This document shows positions 1-8,492 of a DNA stretch of 54,780 nt, one piece after another. Every line of letters begins with the position of its first letter. Position 1 is the stretch's first letter. Source of the stretch: Actinomadura rubrisoli. GTDB lineage: Bacteria; Actinomycetota; Actinomycetes; Streptosporangiales; Streptosporangiaceae. A model generated the notes under the pieces. The model was given only the letters and a program-made list of their open reading frames with translations, was not told where the DNA came from and did not search any database. The DNA is taken from NCBI RefSeq assembly GCF_004349215.1, contig NZ_SMKU01000017.1:1-54780 (forward strand), read 5' to 3'. The position numbers and the translations under genes are program-made.

Positions 1-316
1 CGCGCCCGGCGCCCCTGACGCCGCGCCGCCCGGCACTCCGGCCGGTCAACCGGAGGCGAACGGCCCCGCGGCACCACCGTCGCGCGGCGAGGCACCGTCC
101 CACGACGCGAAGCCCGCCCAGCCGTCCCATGACATCAAGCCCGCGGCCCCCAAGCCGGCCGCGGCACCCGCCGCCGAGGCGGACATCGAGCCGGGCATCG
201 ATCCGGCGGCCGAGAGCGCACCGGCGCCGCGGCCGCGCTACGTGCGCGCGGCGACGCAGGCCCGGCCGGGCCTCTGGGAGAGGATCGTGAGCGAGGGCGC
301 GGCCGGCGCCCACTGA
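1..316 (+). CDS. C-terminal end of a Pro/Ala-rich protein (5' truncated)
   Basis: An open frame enters from the left edge (codons begin at base 2) and ends at TGA 314-316. The visible 104 residues are almost entirely Ala, Pro, Gly, Glu and Asp, with two similar short blocks (PSHDAKPAQ and PSHDIKPAA), and end in a more ordered basic/aromatic tail (RYVRAATQARPGLWERIV). This looks like a disordered linker followed by a short terminal segment. The catalytic or structural part lies outside the window, so no function can be named. A strong hairpin follows eight bases after the stop, which supports this being a real gene end. Confidence 0.6.
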   Translation, partial: APGAPDAAPPGTPAGQPEANGPAAPPSRGEAPSHDAKPAQPSHDIKPAAPKPAAAPAAEADIEPGIDPAAESAPAPRPRYVRAATQARPGLWERIVSEGAAGAH

Positions 317-324
317 TCCCGGCA

Positions 325-364
325 GCGGCGGGCGGGGCGGGGGTGTCCCCGCCCCGCCCGCCGC
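325..364 (+). terminator. Strong GC hairpin, likely intrinsic terminator
   Basis: Bases 325-342 are a perfect 18-bp inverted repeat of 347-364 with a GTGT loop (343-346). It lies just after the stop of the first gene and before the next promoter. There is no T-tract, as is common in high-GC actinobacteria. Confidence 0.7.
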
Positions 365-369
365 GGCGC

Positions 370-390
370 TTGACCTGGAGCGCGCTCCAG
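370..390 (+). promoter_or_regulatory. MerR-type operator/promoter upstream of the aldo/keto reductase
   Basis: TTGACC (370-375) reads directly into the perfect 16-bp palindrome CTGGAGCGCGCTCCAG (375-390). MerR-family regulators are known to bind a dyad in the long spacer just after the -35 box, and this arrangement matches. A -10 with the usual 19-bp MerR spacer would fall at 395-400, placing the transcript start at about the ATG at 407, so the mRNA could be leaderless. No merR gene is visible in the window. Confidence 0.5.
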
Positions 391-406
391 ATGGTTCGCT
401 GGGATC

Positions 407-1402
407 ATGGATTACACGCAGCTCGGCCGCACCGGCCTCAGGGTCAGCCGCCTGGTGCTCGGCACCATGAACTTCGGTCCCGAGACCGGCGAGGCCGACA
501 GCCACGCCATCATGGACGCGGCCCTGGACGCGGGCGTCAACTTCTTCGACACCGCGAACGTCTACGGCCTGGACACCCACCGGGGCCGCACCGAGGAGAT
601 CATCGGGAGCTGGTTCGCCAAGGGCGGCGGGCGCCGGGAGAAGACCGTCCTCGCCACGAAGGTCTACGGCACCATGAGCTCGGGCGGCACGCCGTGGCCC
701 AACGAGGACAAGCTGTCGGCATTGAACATCCGCCGCGCCGCCGACGCCTCGCTCAAGCGGCTCGGCACCGACCACATCGACTTGTACCAGTTCCACCACA
801 TCGACCGGGCGACGCCGTGGGAGGAGATCTGGCAGGCGGTCGACCTCCTCGTCCAGCAGGGCAAGGTGCTGTACGCCGGGTCGTCCAACTTCCCCGGTTG
901 GGAGATCGCCCGCGCCAACGAGACCGCCGCCCGGCGCGGATCGCTCGGCCTGGTCAGCGAGCAGTGCCTGTACAACCTGGTGGAGCGGCGCGCGGAGATG
1001 GAGGTCGTCCCGGCGGCGGACGCCTACGGGCTCGGCGTGATCCCGTGGTCGCCGCTGCACGGCGGCGTGCTCGGCGGGGTGCTGCGCAAGGAGCGGGAGG
1101 GCGGCGGAGCGCGGTCGCGGTCCGGCCGCGCGGCGAGGACGCTGGCCGATCCGGCCGAGCGGGCGCGGATCCAGGCGTACGAGGACCTGTGCGACAAGCA
1201 CGGCGTGGTGCCCGGCGACGCCGGGCTGGCCTGGCTCCTCACCCGTCCCGGGGTCACCGGCCCGATCGTCGGCCCGCGCACCCGCGAGCAGCTCGACTCC
1301 GCCCTCCGCGCGGTCGAGCTGGACCTGCCGGCGGACTTCCTGGCCGCGCTGGACGAGATCTTCCCCGGGCCGGGCCCGTCCCCCGAAGCCTTCGCCTGGT
1401 AG
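407..1402 (+). CDS. Aldo/keto reductase
   Basis: This is a 331-residue cytosolic NADPH-dependent oxidoreductase of the AKR (TIM-barrel) superfamily, which reduces aldehydes or ketones; the substrate is unknown. The N-terminus (QLGRTGLRVSRLVLGTMNFG) is typical. The catalytic tetrad is visible as Asp48 and Tyr53 (DTANVYG), Lys85 (ATKVYG) and a His at 130/131 (QFHHID). The C-terminal cofactor-binding stretch (GVTGPIVGPRTREQL) is present and the length is normal for the family. The ATG is the first start after the MerR-like operator, and there is no strong Shine-Dalgarno sequence, consistent with a leaderless transcript. It converges on the methyltransferase gene, with 16 bp between the stops. 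Confidence 0.9.
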   Translation: MDYTQLGRTGLRVSRLVLGTMNFGPETGEADSHAIMDAALDAGVNFFDTANVYGLDTHRGRTEEIIGSWFAKGGGRREKTVLATKVYGTMSSGGTPWPNEDKLSALNIRRAADASLKRLGTDHIDLYQFHHIDRATPWEEIWQAVDLLVQQGKVLYAGSSNFPGWEIARANETAARRGSLGLVSEQCLYNLVERRAEMEVVPAADAYGLGVIPWSPLHGGVLGGVLRKEREGGGARSRSGRAARTLADPAERARIQAYEDLCDKHGVVPGDAGLAWLLTRPGVTGPIVGPRTREQLDSALRAVELDLPADFLAALDEIFPGPGPSPEAFAW

Positions 1403-1418
1403 GCCCCGAGCGGTTGGT

Positions 1419-3365
1419 TCAGCGCGCCCGGCGCGGAGGGCCCGCCGGGGACGGAGGGCCCGCCGGGGACGGAGCGCCGGCCGGGGACGGAGGGGGCGCG
1501 GAGGACGGAGGCGGCGCGGAGGACGGAGCGCACGTCGGGGACGGGCGCAGGCGGCCGTCCACCAGCCCGTCGAAGCTCAGCCGGATCAGCGCCTCCCCAT
1601 GGGCGGACATCTCCCGCAATGTCGCGGTCAGCCGGGCCAGCTCCCGGAAGGCCCGGCCGTACTCGCGCTGCCGTTCCAGGGACAGCCGCGGGATCCGCAT
1701 CCGCCGCGGATCCAGCCGGCTCGATCCGGCGCAGGCGCGAATATGCGCGAATGTCAGGAAACCGGCGAGGAAGTGCGGATCGAGCTGGGCGGCATCCGGG
1801 CGGTAGAGGGTGAGGCAGGGGCCGAGCACGGCGCCGCCGTCCTCGACGACCCGGGCGGATCCGTCCGGGGCGGCGACGACGTCCCCGGGCCAGAGCGCGA
1901 TCACGCCCGGCTCGCGTCCCGCCGCGCTCGACGGCCCGGCGGTGAGGGCCGAGGGGCCCGAGCCGGTGGCGACGTCGGCGGCGGTGAGGACCGGCACGTC
2001 GCCGCCGGCGGGCAGCCGGGCCGGCGCGTGCGCGATGGTGAGGGCCCCCTCCCTCGCCAGCTCGGAGATCGTGGTGAGCGGCAGGGGGCGCCGCTCGGGG
2101 AGCAGCTCCAGGCGGGGCGGCTCGGGCGCGGCGGCGCCCACGCGCTCCAGGGCCTCGGTGAACCTGCGGCCGAACGCGGGGCCGCCCTGCTCGGGGCGGT
2201 GGCGGGACGGGCCGAGGTCCACCTCGTCGCCCAACAGGTCGGTGACCGGGACGGACCACTGGCCGCCCTCGCGGCAGCAGTGCCGCTCCCACTCCGGCTC
2301 GACCCGCCCGAGGTCGCCCTCGGCGTCCAGCAGCAGGACCCGCGCGGGCGGCGGCTCCCCACGCTCGGGACGGTGCAGCAGCCACAGGTCGGGGCCGCCG
2401 GGCGCGAGCGTGACCACGGCCCGCAGCGCGCCGGCCCGCAGCAGGTTGCCGCGGACGCGCCGGCCGGGGCGGCGGCTCGCGACGGCGGACGGCATCAGCA
2501 CCGCGGCGCGCCCGCCGGGCCGCACGTGGGCGAGGCAGTGCTGCGCCCAGGCCAGCTCCGGCTCGCCGCGCGGCGGCAGCCCGTACCTCCAGCGCGGGTC
2601 GCCGGTCAGCTCCTCGCGGCCCCAGGCGCGGTCGCCGGACGGCGGGTTGCAGACGACGGCGTCGGCGACCTCGCCGGGGAAGGCGTCGTGCCGCAGGGAG
2701 TCGGCGGTGGCGACCTCGGCGGGCGTCCCGGCCAGCAGCAGCCGGACGGCGGCGATCCGCGCGGCGGGCGCGCCGGTCTCCTGGCCGAGGGCGCGCCGCG
2801 CGCCCGGGGCCGCCAGCAGCAGGGTGCCGAGGCCGCACGCCGGGTCGAGCACGACGTCGCCCTTCTGGCAGGCCAGCCGCGCCATCAGCGCCGCCACCTC
2901 CGGGCGCGTGAGGACGAGCCGCCGCGAGTGGGCCGCGACGTAGCGCTCGAAGAGCAGGCCGAAGGCGGCCCGGTGCCCGTGCTCGGCGGCGAGGTCGTCC
3001 AGCATCCGGGGCAGCCCGGGGTCGGCCTCGGCGGGGTCGAGATCGGGCCACGGCAGCGGGACGGCGCCGTCGCGCGCCTCCAGCAGCCGCAGCCCGGCCC
3101 AGCCGAGGATGTCGGGGAGCCGGAAGTCGTCGCCGGACGCGCGGAGCCGCTGCCAGAGCCGGTCGCCCGGGGACACCTGGAACGGCTTGCCGTTGCGGCG
3201 CAGCCAGCCCTCGACGTCGGCGAGGGCGAACAGCGGGCTGGTCGCGGTCCCGCCGACGGGACGCGGGAAGTCGCCGTGGCGGCGGCGCCAGTTGCTGACC
3301 GTCGCGCGGCCGACGCCCGCGAGGCGGGCGATGTCGCCCGCCGTCACGCTCGGGTCGCCGCTCAT
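1419..3365 (-). CDS. HTH-fused N6-adenine DNA methyltransferase with HsdS-like C-terminal region
   Basis: The 648-residue protein starts with a small helix-turn-helix (residues 7-35, DIARLAGVGRATVSNWRRRH). A type I/HsdM-like methyltransferase core follows, with SAM-binding motif I (VLDPACGLGTLLLA, about 173-185) and the catalytic NPPS motif (240-243) of N6-adenine methylases. Near residue 560 a stretch (MRIPRLSLERQREYGRAF) resembles the target-recognition/coiled-coil regions of type I S subunits, suggesting self-contained specificity. The last 40 or so residues are low-complexity Pro/Ser/Ala encoded by an 18-bp tandem repeat. No restriction nuclease is adjacent, so it is probably a solitary, possibly regulatory or phage-related methylase. 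The start follows the HTH-family N-terminus. Confidence 0.85.
   Translation of the reverse strand: MSGDPSVTAGDIARLAGVGRATVSNWRRRHGDFPRPVGGTATSPLFALADVEGWLRRNGKPFQVSPGDRLWQRLRASGDDFRLPDILGWAGLRLLEARDGAVPLPWPDLDPAEADPGLPRMLDDLAAEHGHRAAFGLLFERYVAAHSRRLVLTRPEVAALMARLACQKGDVVLDPACGLGTLLLAAPGARRALGQETGAPAARIAAVRLLLAGTPAEVATADSLRHDAFPGEVADAVVCNPPSGDRAWGREELTGDPRWRYGLPPRGEPELAWAQHCLAHVRPGGRAAVLMPSAVASRRPGRRVRGNLLRAGALRAVVTLAPGGPDLWLLHRPERGEPPPARVLLLDAEGDLGRVEPEWERHCCREGGQWSVPVTDLLGDEVDLGPSRHRPEQGGPAFGRRFTEALERVGAAAPEPPRLELLPERRPLPLTTISELAREGALTIAHAPARLPAGGDVPVLTAADVATGSGPSALTAGPSSAAGREPGVIALWPGDVVAAPDGSARVVEDGGAVLGPCLTLYRPDAAQLDPHFLAGFLTFAHIRACAGSSRLDPRRMRIPRLSLERQREYGRAFRELARLTATLREMSAHGEALIRLSFDGLVDGRLRPSPTCAPSSAPPPSSAPPPSPAGAPSPAGPPSPAGPPRRAR
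1438..1545. repeat. Six 18-bp imperfect tandem repeats inside the methylase 3' end
   Basis: Units begin at 1438, 1456, 1474, 1492, 1510 and 1528, each 18 bp and each containing GGGGACGG or GAGGACGG. The first two are identical. Being 18 bp they preserve frame and encode the Pro/Ala/Ser hexapeptide repeats at the methyltransferase C-terminus. Copy number may vary between strains. Confidence 0.85.
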
Positions 3366-3450
3366 GCCGTTACCCTACTTGATCATCCAGAATGCCGAAG
3401 GGCGCGCGGAACGCCGTGAAACGCGCCAATGGCGAATACCGCGCATATGG

Positions 3451-4482
3451 TTAATTCATCAACAATTCGTGCGCGCATCCGGCTTCGCCGGGCCGGGCGG
3501 GCTCCTGCGCGTAGAACTGGGCGGCCCAGCGGCGGAACGGGGCGATGGGGCCGTCGCCGCCCGCGAGCCTCGGGCGGTCCAGGTGGCCGCGGTTGTTCCA
3601 GATGGGGAAGTCCTGGCGCACGTCCGCCCACAGGGTCGGGCCGATGACGTGGGTGGCCAGCCACGCGGCCGGGCGGGCGAGCGGCGCGGGGCGCCGGGGC
3701 CCGGCGAACCGCAGGGCGAGCAGGGCCCTGAACTCCAGCGCGCCCGGGTCCGTCGGGGTCTGGAGGAAGAACGCCTGGACCTCCAGGCCGAGGCTCGGGA
3801 CGACACCGCGCGCCGAGTTGACGCCGAGCCCGTGCGCGCGGGCGGTGAAGCGGAACTCCAGGTCCCCCAGGGGCGGGAAGCCGCGCCGCGTCGTGACGTC
3901 CGCGCGCATGCTCGGGCCGTCGAACTCCAGGTTCGCGATGCGGGCGCTGCGGTAGCCGTGCAGGGCGGTGAAGTGGCCCATGTCGATGGTGTTCTCGACG
4001 ATGTCCTGCGGATGCGCGGTGAGCCGGTGGAACCGCTTGATCGGCGCGGGGAAGCCGTCGCGCAGCACGGGCGGGACCTCCCAGCGCGGCGGCCCGCCGG
4101 ACGCGTCCCACCAGACCAGGACGATCCCGTCGATCTCGCGGACCTCCAGGCGCGACAGCCGCGCCTTGGGCGGGCGGGCGCCGGTCCCGGTGCTCACGCA
4201 CGTCCCGTCCGGGGCGAAGGCGAAGCGGTGGAACGGGCAGACCAGGTTCTCCCCCTCCACCGTGGACCCGTAGCCGAGGTGGGCGCCCAGGTGCGGGCAG
4301 TAGGGGCGGACGGCGCGCGGCGTCCCCCGGCGGGTGCGGTAGAGCACCACGTCGTCGCCCATCAGCCGGCGGCGCAGGACGGCGCCGGGCCGGAGCTCGC
4401 CGGCGAACGCGACGCCGTACCAGCCGTCGGGGCGCGGCGGCAGGACGCGGGATACGGGCATGGCGCGACTTGTCGGATTCAT
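3451..4482 (-). CDS. Rieske non-haem iron oxygenase, terminal oxygenase component
   Basis: The 343-residue protein has an N-terminal Rieske [2Fe-2S] domain with ligands C62-P-H64 and C82-P-F-H85, followed by a catalytic domain with the mononuclear iron motif NTIDMGHFTALHG (H170 and H175, with N164/D167 nearby). This layout is shared with KshA-like 3-ketosteroid hydroxylases and other terpenoid- or steroid-modifying Rieske oxygenases. It would need a separate ferredoxin reductase, and none is encoded here. The ATG at 4482 is preferred over the longer open frame because GAAAGG lies eight bases upstream. It is transcribed divergently from the P450 in the diterpene cluster, so oxidation of the terpene product is the likely role (inferred). 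Confidence 0.85.
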   Translation of the reverse strand: MNPTSRAMPVSRVLPPRPDGWYGVAFAGELRPGAVLRRRLMGDDVVLYRTRRGTPRAVRPYCPHLGAHLGYGSTVEGENLVCPFHRFAFAPDGTCVSTGTGARPPKARLSRLEVREIDGIVLVWWDASGGPPRWEVPPVLRDGFPAPIKRFHRLTAHPQDIVENTIDMGHFTALHGYRSARIANLEFDGPSMRADVTTRRGFPPLGDLEFRFTARAHGLGVNSARGVVPSLGLEVQAFFLQTPTDPGALEFRALLALRFAGPRRPAPLARPAAWLATHVIGPTLWADVRQDFPIWNNRGHLDRPRLAGGDGPIAPFRRWAAQFYAQEPARPGEAGCAHELLMN

Positions 4483-4705
4483 ATTTCGGCCTTTCACGGG
4501 TCCGACGTTCCGGCACCGCAGGCGGCACCGGAATTGACCGCGCCCAGGCCACCGGAAAATTTGAGGAAGAGGGATATCGCCTTGCCGGATCAAACCTTTC
4601 CTCTTTTCCCGCAAGGTCTTATTGGAGCGGCGTGGCGAAAGGGGCGCGAGCGGTGGCGCGGGAGTTCTGATCGGGGGATCACCCGCTGCCGTCCGTGGAG
4701 GTTCG
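4483..4705. promoter_or_regulatory. Divergent promoter region between Rieske oxygenase and P450
   Basis: These 223 bp separate two divergently transcribed oxygenase genes and are clearly lower in GC (for example 4545-4625) than the flanks. Both genes have good ribosome-binding sites at their ends, GAAAGG for the Rieske gene and GGAGG for the P450. I could not assign convincing -35/-10 pairs. Confidence 0.4.
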
Positions 4706-6142
4706 ATGCCGGTAACGTCCGTTCCGTGCGCGCCGGGGCGCCTGCCCCTGGCCGGTCACGTCCACCGCCTGCTCCGCGATCCGGTCGGGCTGCTGCAGGC
4801 GCTGCGGGACGAGGGCCCGATCGCCGCGTTCCACCTCGGGCGGCGGCCGGTCTACGTGGTCAACTCGCCGGAGCTGCTGCGGCGGGTGCTCGTGACAGAC
4901 GCCGGCTCCTACGTCCGGGGGCTGGCGTACGAGCGGAGCCGGCCGATCCTGGGCGACGGCCTGGCGACCTCCGACGGCGAGGCGCATCTGCGGCAGCGGA
5001 GGCTGATGCTGCCGTCGTTCCACCGGGCGCGCCTGCTGGGCTACACCGGCGTCATGCGCGCGCAGGCCGAGGTCCTCGCCGGGACGTGGCGGGACGGGCA
5101 GCGCGTCGCGATGGACCGGGCGCTGCACCGCACGAGCGCGGCTGGGGCGCTCCGGGCGCTCTTCCGGACGGACCTGGACGACGCGACCGTCGCCGAGATC
5201 GACGACTGCGTCACGGTCTTCCTGGAGGAGATCCCGCTGCGCGCCGTGCTGCCCCGGTTCGCCGAGCGGCTGCCGACGCCCGGGAACCGGCGGTTCGCCC
5301 GGGTCGCCGCTCGGCTGCGGCGGATCGTGGACGGCATGGTCGAGGAGCGCCGCCGGGATCCGCGGGCGCGGGACGACCTGCTGTCGATGCTCATGGCCGC
5401 GCGGGACGAGGACACCGGCGCGGCCATGACGCCCCGGCAGGTCCGGGACGAGGTCGTGACGATCCTGGCGGGCGGCTCCGAGACCGTCCCGTCGACGCTG
5501 TCATGGCTGTACTACGAGCTCGGCCGGGACCCGTCCGTCCAGGAGCGGTTGCAGGACGAGCTGGACCTGGTCCTGGAGGGGCGGCCCGCCGGGTTCGACG
5601 ACTTGCCCCGGCTCGCGTACACGCGGCGCGTCATCGATGAGACGCTCCGCCTGCACAGCGTCGCGTGGATGATGTCCAGGCGCGCGCGCACGGACGCGGA
5701 ACTGGGCGGCCACCGGATACCCGCGGGTGCGGAACTGCTGTTCAGCCCGACGACCCTGCACCGGGATCCGGTGCTCTATCCCGACCCTCTCCGCTTCGAT
5801 CCCGACCGGTGGATTTCACCGCCTCCCCGGGAGAATTTCGTGCCGTTCGGTGCGGGCCCCCGGAAATGCATTGGCGACCACTTCTCCTATATCCAGATGA
5901 CCGTCATCGTCGCGACCGTGTCGGCCCGTTGGTCGGTGTCGGGCGTGCCTGGGAGCCGGGTGCGGGAGCGTCCCGCCGGTGCGCTTCGTCCGGACGTCCT
6001 GCCGATGACCGTGTCCCGGCGCGATCCGCGCAGTCACGGGAGACACGGGCACGGAGGACACGGTCACGGGAGGGCGGCGTGCGCGGCGGCGAGCGCGGCT
6101 CCGGCCAGCACGGTCGAGGACACGACGTCGTACGGCGTGTAG
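4706..6142 (+). CDS. Cytochrome P450 monooxygenase
   Basis: The 478-residue protein is a soluble bacterial P450. It shows the I-helix oxygen-activation motif (GGSET, 256-260), the ExxR pair of the K-helix (E312, R315) and the haem loop FGAGPRKCIG with axial Cys388. The ATG at 4706 is chosen because GGAGG precedes it by six bases and the protein then begins with the normal Pro-rich P450 N-terminus. After the usual family end (about residue 440) there is an extra tail rich in His and Gly (HGRHGHGGHGHG, 445-456). That tail is encoded where the gene overlaps the convergent cyclase gene by 79 bp. The gene sits within the diterpene cluster, so hydroxylation or further oxidation of the diterpene is the inferred job. 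Redox partners are not encoded nearby. Confidence 0.9.
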   Translation: MPVTSVPCAPGRLPLAGHVHRLLRDPVGLLQALRDEGPIAAFHLGRRPVYVVNSPELLRRVLVTDAGSYVRGLAYERSRPILGDGLATSDGEAHLRQRRLMLPSFHRARLLGYTGVMRAQAEVLAGTWRDGQRVAMDRALHRTSAAGALRALFRTDLDDATVAEIDDCVTVFLEEIPLRAVLPRFAERLPTPGNRRFARVAARLRRIVDGMVEERRRDPRARDDLLSMLMAARDEDTGAAMTPRQVRDEVVTILAGGSETVPSTLSWLYYELGRDPSVQERLQDELDLVLEGRPAGFDDLPRLAYTRRVIDETLRLHSVAWMMSRRARTDAELGGHRIPAGAELLFSPTTLHRDPVLYPDPLRFDPDRWISPPPRENFVPFGAGPRKCIGDHFSYIQMTVIVATVSARWSVSGVPGSRVRERPAGALRPDVLPMTVSRRDPRSHGRHGHGGHGHGRAACAAASAAPASTVEDTTSYGV

Positions 6143-7572
6143 AGGCTCCGGCCCACCCACAACTCCGGGAAGGGCCCGCCGAGACGGCCGCGCAGGTAGC
6201 GGTGGGCCGCCGCCCAGACCGACGCCGGGATCCGCGCTCCATGGCGGGCCAGAGCGTCCAGGTTGAGGACGGCGCAACCGGTCTCCTCCGGTGTTCCGAA
6301 CCCGTACCAGCCCCATGACCCGTCCGGCCGCTGGGTCTCCAGGAGCCAGCGGAGCGTCCCGTCCAGGCGCATGGCGGTGGCCCGCGCCAGGGCGAACGTC
6401 ACCTGCGCGGTGGCGTAGTACGGGGACACGTGCCACTTGTCGTACCACCAGGCGCCTTCGCGGCGCGTGTCCAGCAGGAAGCGGACGACCTTGCCCATCG
6501 GCCGCGTGTAGGCGGCCGAACGCAGCGCGAGGGCCTCCAGTACCCGTGCGTTGGGGGTTACCGATCCGTCGCGTTCTCCCGGGTAGGTGAAGAAGCACCG
6601 GTCTCCTTCGAAGGCGAGCAGGCCGTCCAGCAGGTGCAGGACGTCGTGACCGGCCGCGTCCAGCACGAGGATCGCCATGGCGCTGTCGTCAGGGTCGGGC
6701 AAGGGGAAGGTGGCACTCAGCCCGAGCTGACCGCGCGGGCCGAGCAGCGCCCGGAGTCGGTCCAGGCAGCGGACGGCCGCAGGCACACGAACGTCGAGCA
6801 ACCCGGCCCGTTGCAGGTTGTGCAGTACCCAGGCCAGTTCGAACGCCTCGGTCGGGTAGAGCGACGGGACGCCGCCGTCCGGCGACCGGCGCGCCAGGGC
6901 GTCCAGGTAGGCGGACGTGGTGCCGTCCGCCCCCAGCGCGGCGGTGGCCGAGGGCGAGTTGGCGAGCGAACCGTCCGGGCCGGTGAACCGCGCAAGCGCG
7001 CGCAGAGCCGGGTCGGGCTCGATGGCCTCAAGCGAGTACAGGAGGGAGGTCGGGCCGCCGAGCAGGCGTTCCCTCGGGATGAGATCCAGCTTCGCCTGGC
7101 GCGCCCCGGCCAGGTCGTCCCAGTCCCGGTAGGGCAGGTCCAGTCCCCGCGCGGACGCCTGGCCGAGCAGGAACGGGACGGCCAGCTCGAAGGCCATGGT
7201 CTCGCCGACCGGAGCGCCGCGCCAGGCGGCCGGGCGGGACCGCAGGTAGGCCAGCCCCGCCCGCACCGCTTCGGCACGCCCCGGCAGGGACGGGCCCGGG
7301 TCGGTCAGCGCCACGACGGCGGCCAGCGTGCAGACGGTGCGGTCGTGGGGCAGCTCGATGTCTCCGCCCCACGAGCCGTCCGGCCGCTGGTGGCCGATCA
7401 GCCAGCGCCGCGACCGGGGGAACCGCACCGTCCCGTCGGCGTCGCGCAGCCGGGAGATCCACGCGGTGGTGTACGGGCAGGGCCCGAACGACCCGCCGTC
7501 CCCCAGCCCCCCGAGCAGGGACTCCGCCCGCTCGCGCACGGACGGCTCGGCCCGGACGTCCTGCTCGATCAT
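6064..7572 (-). CDS. Class II diterpene cyclase (labdane-type diphosphate synthase)
   Basis: The 502-residue protein has the general-acid motif DxDD (D293-P-D295-D296 in FPLPDPDDSAMAI) that protonates the terminal alkene of geranylgeranyl diphosphate in class II cyclases such as copalyl diphosphate synthases. QW-type repeats (QRPDGSWGG near residue 62 and QRPDGSWGWYG near the C-terminus) mark the alpha/alpha-barrel folds. Length fits bacterial class II cyclases (about 500 residues), which lack the plant gamma-alpha extension. The start overlaps the stop of the class I synthase by four bases (ATGA), indicating translational coupling. The product is probably a bicyclic C20 diphosphate. Which stereoisomer is formed cannot be read from sequence. 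Confidence 0.9.
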   Translation of the reverse strand: MIEQDVRAEPSVRERAESLLGGLGDGGSFGPCPYTTAWISRLRDADGTVRFPRSRRWLIGHQRPDGSWGGDIELPHDRTVCTLAAVVALTDPGPSLPGRAEAVRAGLAYLRSRPAAWRGAPVGETMAFELAVPFLLGQASARGLDLPYRDWDDLAGARQAKLDLIPRERLLGGPTSLLYSLEAIEPDPALRALARFTGPDGSLANSPSATAALGADGTTSAYLDALARRSPDGGVPSLYPTEAFELAWVLHNLQRAGLLDVRVPAAVRCLDRLRALLGPRGQLGLSATFPLPDPDDSAMAILVLDAAGHDVLHLLDGLLAFEGDRCFFTYPGERDGSVTPNARVLEALALRSAAYTRPMGKVVRFLLDTRREGAWWYDKWHVSPYYATAQVTFALARATAMRLDGTLRWLLETQRPDGSWGWYGFGTPEETGCAVLNLDALARHGARIPASVWAAAHRYLRGRLGGPFPELWVGRSLYTPYDVVSSTVLAGAALAAAHAALP

Positions 7573-8492
7573 GCCGCGTGCCCCGCGTCGGTCCGCTCGT
7601 AGTGGCGCACCGACCACAGGAGTTGGCGTTCCAGGGCGAGCGCGGGCCCCGGGACGGGCCCGATGAGCGGGCGCAGCGCGCGGCGGCAGCGCGCCACGTA
7701 CAGGGCGATCCGGTCGCGCGCCCGCGCCGCCGGGAGCCCGAGCGCGAGCGCGTCCAGGACGCCCTCGTCCCGCTCGCGGCGGTGCCCGCGCAGGTCGTTG
7801 GCCAGCCGGACCGCGAGGCAGGCGTCCCGCAGGGGCCGCCGGAGCGCGGGCAGGACCTCGGGCAGCCCCGGGCCCGGCATGTCCGACCACATCGCCAGCA
7901 CGAGCGGGGCCAGCGCGATGCTCGCGGCGCCGTGCCGCAGGTACTCCTCCAGCGGCGGCGCGGGCACACCGGCCTCCGCGCGCCGCGCGGCCTCGTACTC
8001 GAACCGCGCCCCGGCCAGCGTCGCGTCCACGGCGCGCCGCCACCAGGGCAGGACGGCCGGAGACGCGGCGACCCCGTCGCGGATCTCGGCGAGCGCATCC
8101 CCCAACGCTCCCCCCGGCGCTCCCCCGGCGGGCGGTGCTCCGCCCGCGACCGCCTGGAGCGCGTCCAGGCCCGTGTGGAGGCGGACGGGATCGCGGCGGG
8201 CCGGCGGGCCGTCCGTCCAGGCGTCCAGGGCGAAGATCCAGAGCCCGGTGCGGGCGGCCAGGTCGGCGCCCCGCCCGGACAGCCACGGGGCGACGAACGC
8301 GGCGGGCAGGCTGCACAGCGCGGCCAGCGCCGGGTCGAACGGCGGGCCGAGCCGTCCCGCCCACGCCGCCGAGCGCTCCGCCAGCCGCGCGGTGACGACG
8401 GCCGCGTCCGCGGCGGCCAGCACGTCCAGCGGCCGGCAGGCGCCCGCCGGGTCCGCCCCCGGTCCCGTCCCGGCGCATCCCGCATTCTGCAT
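7569..8492 (-). CDS. Class I diterpene synthase
   Basis: The 307-residue protein looks like an alpha-helical class I terpene synthase. An Asp-rich motif of the form D90-A-W-T-D94 (after LWIFAL) would bind the magnesium cluster. An NSE/DTE-like motif N232-D-L-R-G-H-R-R-E240 follows, with Gly replacing the usual Ser/Thr. It is the first gene of a two-gene operon and overlaps the class II cyclase by ATGA, so it most likely ionises the class II product and makes a tri- or tetracyclic diterpene. The start ATG follows a GGCGGGGG stretch. The divergence of both metal motifs means the assignment leans partly on context. Confidence 0.75.
   Translation of the reverse strand: MQNAGCAGTGPGADPAGACRPLDVLAAADAAVVTARLAERSAAWAGRLGPPFDPALAALCSLPAAFVAPWLSGRGADLAARTGLWIFALDAWTDGPPARRDPVRLHTGLDALQAVAGGAPPAGGAPGGALGDALAEIRDGVAASPAVLPWWRRAVDATLAGARFEYEAARRAEAGVPAPPLEEYLRHGAASIALAPLVLAMWSDMPGPGLPEVLPALRRPLRDACLAVRLANDLRGHRRERDEGVLDALALGLPAARARDRIALYVARCRRALRPLIGPVPGPALALERQLLWSVRHYERTDAGHAA

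Noticed and set aside
1599..3419. Long plus-strand open frame of about 600 codons opposite the methyltransferase
   Set aside because: Antisense shadow typical of GC-rich DNA; the translation is low-complexity and has no domains, while the minus strand encodes clear methylase motifs.
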